From: Nonomuraea fuscirosea
GTDB taxonomy: Bacteria; Actinomycetota; Actinomycetes; Streptosporangiales; Streptosporangiaceae
Reading direction: 5' to 3'
DNA length: 64,000 bases
Assembly (NCBI RefSeq): GCF_003001935.1
Contig: NZ_PVNG01000017.1
Span: 62,001 to 126,000 of the forward strand
In this document: positions 41,450-50,517 of the stretch, piece by piece
How the letters are laid out: every line of letters starts with the position of its first letter
Numbering within the stretch: position 1 is the first letter of the stretch
Notes under the pieces: model-generated
What the model was told of the DNA's origin: nothing
The model's database searches: none
Seen by the model: only the letters and a program-made list of their open reading frames with translations
Position numbers and translations under genes: made by a program

Positions 41450-41662
41450 GGTGCGGTCCTTCGCGAAGGCGATCACCGTTCGAAGACGAGGCAGGCGGGC
41501 ACACCCCTTTGTCCTGTCCTCACCTTCGCCGAGCCGGCGGCGGGGGATCAGGGCCGAAGGTTCCCCATGGCATGGCCGTCCGTCCCCTGCGCCGGACCCT
41601 GCCTCATGCCTCGCCGTTCAGCGGAGCGGCCATGCCGCGCCGATAGGGGACACGTCCGATAA

Positions 41663-41677
41663 GGGACTTTCGGCCCT
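41663..41677. promoter_or_regulatory. DosR-type box upstream of flavohaemoglobin
   Basis: GGGACTTTCGGCCCT closely matches the mycobacterial DosR consensus core and lies 111 bp upstream of the flavohaemoglobin ATG. The hemerythrin-like gene runs the opposite way from the same intergenic region, so one box could serve both. Confidence 0.78.
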
Positions 41678-41787
41678 GCAGTTACTGACGTTCGGCCTGC
41701 TGAACGGACGCGCTCGGGCTCCTAGCCTGATTCACGGCCCGCCTAATCCGTGGGCTTCATGTCCATCGCCTGTCCAGGGGGTCCTCC

Positions 41788-42954
41788 ATGTTGTCCGCGG
41801 ATTCAGCCGCGATCGTCCGTGCCACGCTGCCGGTCGTCGGCGCCTCGCTCGACGCCATCACCGCGCGTTTCTACGAGACGATGTTCGCCGAGCGGCCCGA
41901 GTTGCTCGACGGTCTGTTCAACCGCGGCAACCAGGCCAACGGTGAGCAGCGCCGGGCACTGGCCGGCTCCATCGCCGCGTTCGCCACGAGGCTCCTCGAC
42001 CATCCGGACGAGCGCCCCGACGAGCTGCTCGCCCGCATCGTCCACAAGCACACCGCCGTCGGCGTCACCGACGACCAGTACGTGATCGTGCACAAGTACC
42101 TGTTCGGGGCGATCGCCCACGTGCTGGGCGACGCCGTCACCCCGGAGGTCGCCGCGGCCTGGGACGAGGTGTACTGGCTGATGGCCGGGGCGTTGATCGC
42201 CCAGGAAGCGCGCATCTACGCCGAGGCCGGCGCGCGCAACGGCGCCACATGGCGGCAGTGGCGGGTGGCCGACCGGAAAGAGGAGACGCCGGACGCGGTG
42301 TCCTTCCTGCTTCACCCGGCGGACGACGGCCCGGCGCCACCGGCCCGTCCCGGCCAGTACGTCAGCGTCCGGGTGCGCATGCCGGACGGGGTCCATCAGC
42401 TGCGCCAGTACACGCTGTCCAGCGCAGGGGACAGGTCGCGCCGGATCACGGTCAAGCGCGTCGACGGTGATCCCGCCGGGGAGGTGTCCACGCTGCTGCA
42501 CGCCACCGTACGGGCTGGCGATGAGCTGACCCTGTCGGCGCCGTTCGGCGACGTGACGCTGGAGGACGGGGACGCGCCGCTGGTGCTCGTGTCGGCGGGC
42601 ATCGGCTGCACGCCGATCGTGGCGATGCTCGATCACCTGGCCGCCACCGGCGCACGCCGCCGCGTCCTGCTGCTGCACGCCGACCGCTCGCCGGCCGAGC
42701 ACGCGTTGCGGGAGGACATGCTCGGGCTCGCCGCCGAGCGGGTCTTCTGGTACGAGAGCGGCGCAGCCACTCCGGACCGCGACGGCCTGATGGACCTGGA
42801 AGGCGTCGAGATCCCCGTGGATGCGATCGCCTACCTGTGCGGCCCGGTGCCGTTCATGCGCCGCGTCCGCGGTCAGCTGCTGAAGGCCGGTGTGGCGGCC
42901 CGCGACATCCACTACGAGGTCTTCGGCCCTGACCTCTGGCTGGCCACCGGCTGA
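41788..42954 (+). CDS. hmp: Flavohaemoglobin, nitric oxide dioxygenase
   Basis: 388 residues. Globin domain 1-140 includes ITARFYETMFAERPEL (B10 Tyr) and IVHKHTAVGVTDDQYVIVHK (proximal His near 85). The FAD domain has HQLRQYTLSSAG. The NAD domain has LVSAGIGCTPIVAMLDHL and AYLCGPVPFMRRVRGQL. It converts NO and O2 to nitrate using NADH. Placed behind a DosR-type box beside a nitrite reductase-like gene, it would remove NO that the reductase makes. Confidence 0.95.
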   Translation: MLSADSAAIVRATLPVVGASLDAITARFYETMFAERPELLDGLFNRGNQANGEQRRALAGSIAAFATRLLDHPDERPDELLARIVHKHTAVGVTDDQYVIVHKYLFGAIAHVLGDAVTPEVAAAWDEVYWLMAGALIAQEARIYAEAGARNGATWRQWRVADRKEETPDAVSFLLHPADDGPAPPARPGQYVSVRVRMPDGVHQLRQYTLSSAGDRSRRITVKRVDGDPAGEVSTLLHATVRAGDELTLSAPFGDVTLEDGDAPLVLVSAGIGCTPIVAMLDHLAATGARRRVLLLHADRSPAEHALREDMLGLAAERVFWYESGAATPDRDGLMDLEGVEIPVDAIAYLCGPVPFMRRVRGQLLKAGVAARDIHYEVFGPDLWLATG

Positions 42955-43042
42955 TAGCGGGCCTATGCGGCAGACCGCCTTCACCGGCCAGATGCTGCGC
43001 GCCTCCCGACGCGCCGCGGTGCCATGGCCCCACCAGGCCCGG

Positions 43043-43600
43043 TCACCGCGAGCCGCGCAGTGACCGCAGCAGGAGCACAGGCTTGAGCTGCTGCGCGAAC
43101 TGCGCCGCGTCGGCCGCGGAGTCTCTTGCCGGATCGCCGTCCGCCAGGTACACGGTGAGGAGCCGGTCGCCGTTCGGCGTCCACGTCCAGGCGCTCGCGC
43201 TGAGAAATCCGTCGTCCTCGCTGAAGCCCGGCAGCGCGTCCTCGGGCAGGGGGTCGTACCCGGCCTGCATTTCCCGCAAGGCACGCAGGGAGAGCCCGGG
43301 CGGGTCCTGAACCTCGATCCGCAGAACGACTGGGCTGTCCGGCCGGGAGCGAACGGCGCAGGCGAACGTCACGTCGTCGTCGTAGATGCTCCGGGCTGCC
43401 CGGCGGACGACGAAGAACCGCAGGCCCAGGACCCGCTCGACGGCCCGGCGCGAGATCACGTCGCACACCTTCGGCCCGTCGCCGAGGACGTTCAGCGGCT
43501 CGACGGGGCGCTGAGGAGGACGCGGAGGGGACGAACCTGGCAGAACGGCCAGGCACGCCGTCAGCAGCAGGGCGAACGTCACGCGGGCGGGCCCGGTCAT
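43043..43600 (-). CDS. Secreted protein, paralogue of the adjacent lipoprotein
   Basis: 185 residues with an N-terminal signal-like segment (VTFALLLTACLAVLPGSSPP; a Cys lies within a possible LTAC lipobox). The body has two Cys (PKVCDVISRR, VTFACAVRSRP) and DPARDSAADAAQFAQQLKPV near the end. The latter matches the DSEADAIELFRYLKPI of the neighbouring gene, so the two are tandem duplicates. No known function. It overlaps the upstream gene by 4 bp. Confidence 0.7.
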   Translation of the reverse strand: MTGPARVTFALLLTACLAVLPGSSPPRPPQRPVEPLNVLGDGPKVCDVISRRAVERVLGLRFFVVRRAARSIYDDDVTFACAVRSRPDSPVVLRIEVQDPPGLSLRALREMQAGYDPLPEDALPGFSEDDGFLSASAWTWTPNGDRLLTVYLADGDPARDSAADAAQFAQQLKPVLLLRSLRGSR

Positions 43601-44175
43601 CTGGGCTTCTCCTGGTTCAGCATGATCGGTTTGAGGTAGCGGAACAGCTCGATGGCGTCGGCCTCGGAGTCGCGTGGCGCGCCCAGGAGGATCCGGATCG
43701 ACAGGAGCCGTTCGTGGCCGGGTGTCCAGCCGTACACGTAGGCGAAGGCCGGCTTCTTCCCCTCGGGCACGGTGGCGCTGTATCCGGGGCCGAGCCCTTC
43801 CGGCAGGGGACGGCCCCTGTCGAAGGCCATGGTGTCGGCCAGTTCCTCAGGGGTGCCCCGGAACGGATCGCTCAGGCCGACGTCCAGAGCCCATTCGCGG
43901 GCATCGTCCACCTTGACGTTGCACGAGGAGTAGTAGCGGCCTCTGGGCAGGCGCTTGTCGGGCCGCCCGGTGGTGGTCGTCAGGATGGGGAGTGTCCCGA
44001 CGATGATGCGCAGGACGCGGGCGGAGATCAGGCCGTCGCAGGCCAGCGGCTTCGCGGTCATGTCCCCCAGCGGTCGCGTGTCCCGCGGCGGCGGTGGCGC
44101 GGAGGCGCAGGCGGCGCTCAGTACGAGCAGCAGAACGGCGGTGAGGGCGGATCTTCTGCGGTGCACGGCGATCAC
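43597..44175 (-). CDS. Lipoprotein of unknown function
   Basis: 192 residues: signal peptide with lipobox VLSAACASAPPPP, then two conserved Cys (KPLACDGLISARVL, RYYSSCNVKVDDA) and a C-terminal DSEADAIELFRYLKPIML. The layout resembles DUF3558-like actinomycete lipoproteins. It is co-directional and overlapping with its paralogue, and lies just downstream of a large membrane-anchored ectodomain protein, perhaps as its surface partner. Confidence 0.72.
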   Translation of the reverse strand: MIAVHRRRSALTAVLLLVLSAACASAPPPPRDTRPLGDMTAKPLACDGLISARVLRIIVGTLPILTTTTGRPDKRLPRGRYYSSCNVKVDDAREWALDVGLSDPFRGTPEELADTMAFDRGRPLPEGLGPGYSATVPEGKKPAFAYVYGWTPGHERLLSIRILLGAPRDSEADAIELFRYLKPIMLNQEKPR

Positions 44176-44176
44176 C

Positions 44177-46384
44177 TCAGCCTGGCTGGTCGGTCGCGTT
44201 CGGCTGGGGCGGGCGCGGCCCGGGGGAGGGCGCAGCGGCAGGGGCGGTCACCGTGGCGAGCATCAACTGCCAGTCGCCCTCATGGAGGTCACCCTTGCCG
44301 TCTCCCCAGGCGATCACCGGTCGTCCCCGCGAGTCGAGCGTGATCGCCAGCCGGGTCCACGTGTCCTCCCGCGTCCTGCTCACCGGCGCGCTCACGCACC
44401 GGACGCCCTCGCACGTCGCGAGCATGATCCGGTCGTGGACCCGGTCGTGGAAGGCCACCAGTGCCCGGCCCGACCGGTCCAGCACCAGCGCCGGCGTGGC
44501 CAGCTGCTCGACCGCCCCGCTCAGAGCGGTCTCTTCGGTCCGCGTGCAGTCCCAGGTGAGGCAGTCGAGCAGCCTGACGGTGCCGTCCCCGTCCTGGTAG
44601 GCGATCAACGGCCGGCCGTCCGGGCGTACCACCATGGTCAGACCCGGCCGCCGGTCGAACTGGCCCATGTTCCGTTCTGGGCCCGGGGCCACGGGCTGGG
44701 CCGAACGCAGCCGGTCGCAGGAGGGATCCTCACACGACAGCAGGTCGAGGGCGCCGGTCGCGCCGTCGAGCAGCGCGACGATCGGCCGGCCGTCCGGTCG
44801 TACGTCGACGGTGAAGTCGTTCAGCCGGCCGCGGCCGCCATGCGTGCCGATGCGCGCGATCTCCTTCGCGGAGGGGCGCGCGCACGTCAGGTCCGGGCAG
44901 AAGACGAGGCGGATCAGGTGCCGGTCCGAGTCCTCGTCCTCGGGCTCCTCTTCCGCCGTGGCCAGGACCAGGCCGCCGCCGGGGCGCGGGGCCAGCGCCA
45001 TGAGCGCGCCGTCGAGGAAAGGGCCGGTCGGCCGCGCCAGGGCAGTGCCGTCTGAAGCGGGCGCGCATCCCCGAGCGTCGCAGATCAGCAGTTCGAGCTG
45101 TAGCGACGGCGGCTCCTGCGCGCCGATCCGCCGCCACAGCGTCATGGCCAAGCGCCCGTCGCTCAGCCAGGCGCCCGCCGTGGCGGGGGCCAGGAAGGTG
45201 TGGGCTTTCGGCTCGGCGTACTCGTACGTGGGACTCTCACATGCGGGATCGGCGCACGTGAGCAGTGCCGGCGCGTCCAGGTCGTGGATCAGCACCGTCA
45301 CGTGCGATCCGGGCCAGGCGTGCAGGCCCCAGAGGATCTCGGAGCGCAGGGCACCCATGTGCGGACGGACACGGCCGTCGTCCACGAGACCGGGTCTCCA
45401 CGACCACGTCACGACCGTCTTGCGGACCTCCGGCCAGCCGAGCGGGTTGACCAGCACGGTGGCGCCGTACAGGAGGGCAGGAACGAGGGACGCGACCAGC
45501 ATCGGCACCAGCCGACGCGGGCGTTCGGGGGCGGCGGGCAGGCTCCGCAGCACACGCGTGATCTCCGGGCCGGTCTCTTCGTTGCAGCGTAACGCCGTGA
45601 GATGCAGGAACACGCCAGTGATCACCGTCGCCTGCAAAGGCGTGACGACCAGAGCGAGCACGGAGCCGGCCAGCCCCAGCAGGATCGGCATGGCGGGGCC
45701 GGGAATCGAGGTGATCGCCGCGTCCGCGACCCACGAGGCCAGCCCGGGAATGGCCCATGCGCCGAGCACCGCCGTCAGCACGCTCTTCGAGAAGCGCCGC
45801 GCTGCCAACCGGTAGGCTCGGCCGACTCCCCGTACGGCGGACCGGCCCTCCAGTACGACGACCGGCACGGCCAGCACGGCGGGCACCGCGAGCAGCGCCA
45901 GGGCGGCCATCACGACGATCGACGGGAACGCCTCCGCCTTCACCGTGAGTATGCCGAAGCCCGCGGCCAGGATCGCCGCCAGCATGACCACGGCCACTCC
46001 GACGAGGACGAGCGTGGCGGGCAGCCGCCGTGCCGCGGCCCGCATCGCGGCGGCGACGGACACCGGCCGGCCGGTGAGGGCGCCCGCGGCGAGGAGCACC
46101 GTGGCGGGGAACACCACGACCTGCCCGGCTGTCCAGGCCACCAGCACCGCGGCGCCCCAGACCAGCAGCGGCGCGGACGCGGGGCCGACCAGCTCCGGCC
46201 GCCCGTCGACCACCACCAGAGAGTCACCGGCCGGCGGGATCACGCACAGCAGCGCGACCACGCCGATCGGCAGGAGCACCAGCGCCGAGGGCGTCGCCAA
46301 CTGCGGGACGTGGCGCAGCGCGGCCGCGTAGCTCCACCGCAACACCTCGTCGCGCCGTAGCCGCATCAGGGTGCCGGCGTCCAT
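44177..46384 (-). CDS. Membrane protein with C-x4-C repeat ectodomain
   Basis: About 735 residues. The N-terminal 300 hold six or seven membrane helices. After another helix (about residue 310) comes a roughly 400-residue extracytoplasmic part with at least six repeats of about 60 residues, each with a C-x4-C pair: CADPAC, CDARGC, CPDLTC, CEDPSC, CLTWDC and CEGVRC. Each is followed by a DGRP or GRPVIA strand (RPDGRPIVALLDG, RPDGRPLIAYQDG). This reads as a beta-propeller with one disulfide per blade. Function unknown. Start ATG 46384 or GTG 46402. Confidence 0.75.
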   Translation of the reverse strand: MDAGTLMRLRRDEVLRWSYAAALRHVPQLATPSALVLLPIGVVALLCVIPPAGDSLVVVDGRPELVGPASAPLLVWGAAVLVAWTAGQVVVFPATVLLAAGALTGRPVSVAAAMRAAARRLPATLVLVGVAVVMLAAILAAGFGILTVKAEAFPSIVVMAALALLAVPAVLAVPVVVLEGRSAVRGVGRAYRLAARRFSKSVLTAVLGAWAIPGLASWVADAAITSIPGPAMPILLGLAGSVLALVVTPLQATVITGVFLHLTALRCNEETGPEITRVLRSLPAAPERPRRLVPMLVASLVPALLYGATVLVNPLGWPEVRKTVVTWSWRPGLVDDGRVRPHMGALRSEILWGLHAWPGSHVTVLIHDLDAPALLTCADPACESPTYEYAEPKAHTFLAPATAGAWLSDGRLAMTLWRRIGAQEPPSLQLELLICDARGCAPASDGTALARPTGPFLDGALMALAPRPGGGLVLATAEEEPEDEDSDRHLIRLVFCPDLTCARPSAKEIARIGTHGGRGRLNDFTVDVRPDGRPIVALLDGATGALDLLSCEDPSCDRLRSAQPVAPGPERNMGQFDRRPGLTMVVRPDGRPLIAYQDGDGTVRLLDCLTWDCTRTEETALSGAVEQLATPALVLDRSGRALVAFHDRVHDRIMLATCEGVRCVSAPVSRTREDTWTRLAITLDSRGRPVIAWGDGKGDLHEGDWQLMLATVTAPAAAPSPGPRPPQPNATDQPG

Positions 46385-46743
46385 CTCCTCGGCGGTCTCC
46401 ACGCCGCGACTGTCGCAGAGCCGCCGCGTCCCGTCCCGCCTTATGCGAGAACGGCTATTTCTCCACGGCATGGCAGGAGAGCGTCCCGGCTCTCGCGCGG
46501 AGCCGCGTGCCCGTGGCTTGACGGCGGCCCTTTTCGGAGGCAGGGCTCTGGGCCGCCACGCTGTCCTCGGCTCCAGCGGGTGTCATAGTGTCGTGATCGC
46601 CCACCCCTCGATCGAAGGCCACGAGGATGAAGGTGAAAGACGATGCTGGGTGAGCACTCTCAGGACCAGGTCCCGAAACAGGTCGGTGCCTACACTCATC
46701 TGCCTGGAGGACCCCCGCGTCGGCGGCATGCGTACTGTGCTGA
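46385..46743. other. Intergenic region without recognisable content
   Basis: This stretch lies upstream of the membrane-ectodomain gene and should contain its promoter. Open frames are short and not recognisable. The base composition becomes less extreme toward 46700, consistent with decayed sequence. Confidence 0.4.
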
Positions 46744-47469
46744 TCACCCGGAATGCCGACAATCCGAAATGAAGCCGTCGTGCTTATCGAATGCGCGAAT
46801 GCGGCGGAAGTAGCCAAGCACTACACGTCGGATGCTCTCGAAGACGCGCACGAACGGGGCGGAGTCATCGAGGGATCCTCGCAGATCACCGTCCTGCTGC
46901 CTGCTCAGTGAGAGGATGAAGGCCGGGCTCCTTGCCGAAGGCGAGGTGGACGGCGCGGTCATCGGCACGTTGCGGGGGGAGCCTTGAAGTGGTCTGGCTC
47001 TGGAAGCCAGACCACTCTGGGTTCCCGGCCCGGACTGGCGGCATACGATCGAGTAGCGGCCGTCGCCGGCCACGGTGAGGTCGGCTCTGATCTCTTGCGC
47101 GACGCCGTCCTGCTCGCGCGTACGCACGCCGACGACCTGCCCGCTCTCCTTGATCAGACCGGTGACCTCGGTGCTCATGCGGATCGTGAAGGTCGGCTCG
47201 TGTCTGGAAGTGTTGGCGAGGAAGTCCAGGAACTCTCGCTGCGGGATCATCGCCACGTGGTTGTAGGGGCGGGCAGGCTTTCGAAGTCGCTCAGCTCGAC
47301 TCGGCCCCCGTCGGGGGGCGGGCATGCCGAGGGTGCCGAGCTTGCTCTGGGGGATGGCGCAGAAGGCGTCCCCGAGCACCAGTTCGTCCATCAGCCGGAC
47401 GGTCGAGGCGTGCACGGTGTCGCCGCGGAAGTCACGCAGGTCGTCCGTTCCCATCGTCGTTTCGATCAC
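46744..47469 (-). pseudogene. Remnant of an FAD-dependent oxidoreductase
   Basis: The minus strand reads DFRGDTVHASTVRLMDELVL, then IPQREFLDFLANTSRHEPTF and TEVTGLIKESGQVVGVRTRE, ending ADLTVAGDGRYSIVCRQSG, the middle of a PHBH-type FAD protein including its DG motif. The N-terminal GxGxxG part is missing. After the DG motif the frame departs from the family, with HLAFGKEPG-like text surviving in another frame. It was probably a drug or metabolite hydroxylase. Confidence 0.7.
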
Positions 47470-48380
47470 GCGACGCGCTCGTCAGGCGTCTCTCCCCGAC
47501 GGTGCGGATGAACAAGGTGATCGCGTCGGTCGCGGGCAGGACGTCCAGCGACAGCGTCTGGGTGGTGTCCAAGCCTGTCAGGCGGCGCCGGCTGGTGATC
47601 AGCACGTGGCATCTTGCGCCTCCGGGAAGCAGAGGCCGTATCTGGGCCTCGCTCGCCGCGTCGTCCAGGACGATCAGCACGCGCTGGCCGGCCAGCAGGC
47701 TGCGGTACAGGCCGGCGCGGTCGTCGAGGTGCGCGGGGATCCGTTCGCCGGTCGGGCCCAAGGCTGGCAGCAGGCGATCGAGGGCATCGGCGGGGTCGAG
47801 CGGGGCGGTGTCCTGGCTGTGCCCGTGGAGGTCCACGAACACCTGCCCGTCGCGGAAGCGCGGGGCCAGCACGTGGACGGCGTGCACGGCCAGGGCGGTC
47901 TTGCCGACGCCCGCCATGCCGTCGATCGTGGCGATCACCAGCGCCCGCTCCGCCGTCTGATACGGCCGGTTTGCGTTCCCCGCAGTCCGGCACAGCCGGC
48001 TCATGCGCCTGGCCGCGCTCGTCCCGCATCATCCAGGAGACGGTCCGGTAGGTCTCGAGGTCCTCGGCCTGCCGACCGACGCGGAAGAGGGCGGTCATGA
48101 GCTGGGCCCAGAGCCGCTCCCTGAAGGGATGTTCGGCGGTCAGCGCCCGCAGCTCCGCGATCAGCGTGGCATCCTCGCCGAGGTCTGCGTCGATGGCGAT
48201 GCGGAGTTCGAGGGCGTTCAGGCGCAGCTCGGCGAGGGGCGGGACATCGAGCTGCTGGAGCGTCTCGGACGCGATGCCGACGCACACGGGGCCGCGCCAC
48301 AGGCCGAGCGCCTCGCGCAGGAGACGCCGTTCGGTCTCGGGGTCCCTCGCCAGTCTGCCGGCACCTCTTCGACAGCGATT
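47466..48380 (-). pseudogene. Remnant of a SARP/AfsR-type regulator
   Basis: A bacterial transcriptional activator (BTAD) segment survives: RDPETERRLLREALGLWRG, then PLAELRLNALELRIAIDADL and HPFRERLWAQLMTALFRVGR. After a frameshift near 47970 an NB-ARC part follows with a P-loop (IDGMAGVGKTALAVHAVHVL) and VLIVLDDAASEAQIRPLLPG. The N-terminal DNA-binding domain and the C-terminal half are gone. Such regulators control antibiotic clusters, so this may be the lost activator of the NRPS cluster. Confidence 0.75.
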
Positions 48381-48489
48381 CGGATGCTGACCTCGTTGAC
48401 GATGGTCTTGTTGTCGGCGTAGGCGGCCAGCAGGGGCTTGGACGGCGAGGTTGTCGACCGGGCGGAGATAGCCGCGGGACTGCCCAGCG

Positions 48490-49045
48490 GACGGTTTCGT
48501 TCCGCCCTGCCTAATGAGGACGACGCCGCAGGCCGAGGCGGGACCAAGCGCATGATCAGGAGGGTTCCGATCGCCGAACAGGCAGGATCGACGGCCATGA
48601 GCCGGCCGGCGGACGCAGCGCCTTGCCCGATCTGAGCGGTCTACGGAACTGCGAGCGCGGGCGTAAATGTACGGACGACCGGATCACGAAGCTGGCCGCG
48701 TTCAGCACCAGAGATGTTCGGCCCGAGAGCGGCCACGATGAGACCGCCTCCGCCAAACCCCAGCAGTTGCACGGCCTGCTGCGTCGTATTGGTGATGCCC
48801 AGCCCGAGCGGACAACGGGCCTCGGGGAGGACATCCACCAGGGTCGCCGACAGTGCGGCGTGAAAGGGGCGTTAAGCGTCACCACGGCCGGCGATTCCCG
48901 GCAGCGACATGCCGGGGAGCGCCATGACGAGGACGAGCGCCGCCCGTGCGAGGTCCGCCGCGACCATCACCCGGCGCTGCGGATACCGGTCGGCCAGTCC
49001 TCCACGAGCGAGTACGAGCGGACCTCCGTGACGAGTTCGGCCTAC
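48490..49045 (-). pseudogene. Remnant of an MFS transporter
   Basis: Pieces in successive minus-strand frames read GGLADRYPQRRVMVAADLAR, then NAPFTPH, then PLGLGITNTTQQAVQLLGFG with GLIVAALGPN, then LVLNAASFVI, and finally LLIMRLVPPRPAA. Together they follow the first half of an MFS exporter, broken by several frameshifts. It lies directly behind an intact MFS gene, so the cluster once had two exporters or inherited a fused duplicate. Confidence 0.65.
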
Positions 49046-49068
49046 GTAGCCACTGGGCAGTGCGATCC

Positions 49069-50271
49069 TTACTGGTCCTTCGCCGCCCTGAACAGCTCCC
49101 GGAACGCGGCCAGCGCTGTCAGCGCGAGCACGAAGGTGCCGGCGAAGAAGGGGGCGCGCAACCCGTACCGGTCGGCGATGACGCCGGCAAGCAGCGCGCC
49201 TATCGGCGCCGTGCCGCTGATGAAGAGCGCGAACGCGCCAGTGACCTTGCCGAACATGTGCTGGGGCACCATGATCTGCCGCATCGTCGTCGTCACCACC
49301 CTGCCGGCGGAGATGCCGGCTCCGACCAGCGCGAACGCCAGCGCGGCGACGATGGGTTCCGACGTCAGGCTGCCCGCGAGGAAGGCGAGGGGAAGCACGG
49401 CGAGTGCCGCCCCGAGCGTGCGCTCGTTGCCCAGCAGAGCCGCGATCTTCCGGACGGCGATCAGGCCCAGCAGACCGCCGACTGCGATGATCAGCATGAG
49501 CAGGCCGTAGCCGGTGCGGCTGATGTGGAGGATCTCCAGGGCGTAAAGCACGGAGATCGAGATGGCGCCGACCGTCGTCAGGTTCGCTATGCCCACGAGC
49601 AGGCAGACGGTGCGCAGCAGGCGGTGGCGGAACAGCCAGGCGCATCCGTCGGCCGTCTCCCGGAACAGGCTGCGGAAGTCGACGCGGGGTGTGGGCGGAC
49701 CTTTCCCTTTGAGCCCGAGCAGCAAGATCGCGGCCACGCCGAAGGTCATGGCGTCGATCAGGAAAGGCAGTTGCCAGCCCACGACGAAGAGCGCGGCCCC
49801 GAGCGGGGCGCCGAGGAACTCTGTGGCGATGAACTGCCCGCCCTGGAGCCAGCTGTTGGCCGCGTTGAGGTCCGCGGACCCGCTCAGCTCTGGAGTGGCG
49901 GCCTGGATGAGGTTGTACGCCATCGTCTCGACGGAGGTCATGACGAACGCGACCACGATGAGCACCGGGATCGAGGCCCGATGGGTCAGGATGAGGGCCA
50001 CGAACGCCGTCATCACGACGGCTTGGACGAGGTAACAGGCTCTCAGGGCCCTCGTGTGGTCGAGATGGTCGACCAGGGCGCCGATGAAGGGGCCGACCAG
50101 CACCCAGGGCAGGTGCGCGGCGACCGCGACCAACGTCACCTGGAACGGGTCCCGGGTGAGGGTCGCGGCGAAGACCGCGAACGCGGTGATCCGCAGCCCG
50201 TCGCCCAGCCCTGAGGTGGTCGCGGCGGTGAACAGGCGCCGGAACCGCCGCTCGCCGAGCAGATTCGCCAC
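49069..50271 (-). CDS. MFS transporter, probable peptide exporter
   Basis: About 400 residues, 10-12 membrane helices, from GTG with GGAGG upstream. N-terminus NLLGERRFRRLFTAATTSGL, GPFIGALVDHLDHTRALRAC (helix 2-3 loop motif) and later SADLNAANSWLQGGQFIATE, typical of the MFS_3/enterobactin-exporter-like family. It is divergent from the NRPS gene at 50518 and probably exports the product or gives self-resistance. Confidence 0.88.
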   Translation of the reverse strand: MANLLGERRFRRLFTAATTSGLGDGLRITAFAVFAATLTRDPFQVTLVAVAAHLPWVLVGPFIGALVDHLDHTRALRACYLVQAVVMTAFVALILTHRASIPVLIVVAFVMTSVETMAYNLIQAATPELSGSADLNAANSWLQGGQFIATEFLGAPLGAALFVVGWQLPFLIDAMTFGVAAILLLGLKGKGPPTPRVDFRSLFRETADGCAWLFRHRLLRTVCLLVGIANLTTVGAISISVLYALEILHISRTGYGLLMLIIAVGGLLGLIAVRKIAALLGNERTLGAALAVLPLAFLAGSLTSEPIVAALAFALVGAGISAGRVVTTTMRQIMVPQHMFGKVTGAFALFISGTAPIGALLAGVIADRYGLRAPFFAGTFVLALTALAAFRELFRAAKDQ

Positions 50272-50517
50272 GCGGCCTCCCCGAGCCCGTCCTTTTCCGC
50301 GCCTCCTGACAGTGCAGGTTGCTCGCCGCCGGACGTGACCACCAGTCGGGTGAGCGACGGACAGGTTGTGCGAGCGCGGCAGGTCCGGCGCGGCTGTCGG
50401 GCATCTCCCCGACTTCTCGCCCGATCGGCGGGATGTGAGGGTGAATGGAGGTCGTGTCGCCCGGCAGCGGCGGTGGTCCGCCTCCGAGCCGGAGTTCGTC
50501 CGGATGGGAGGTCCACG

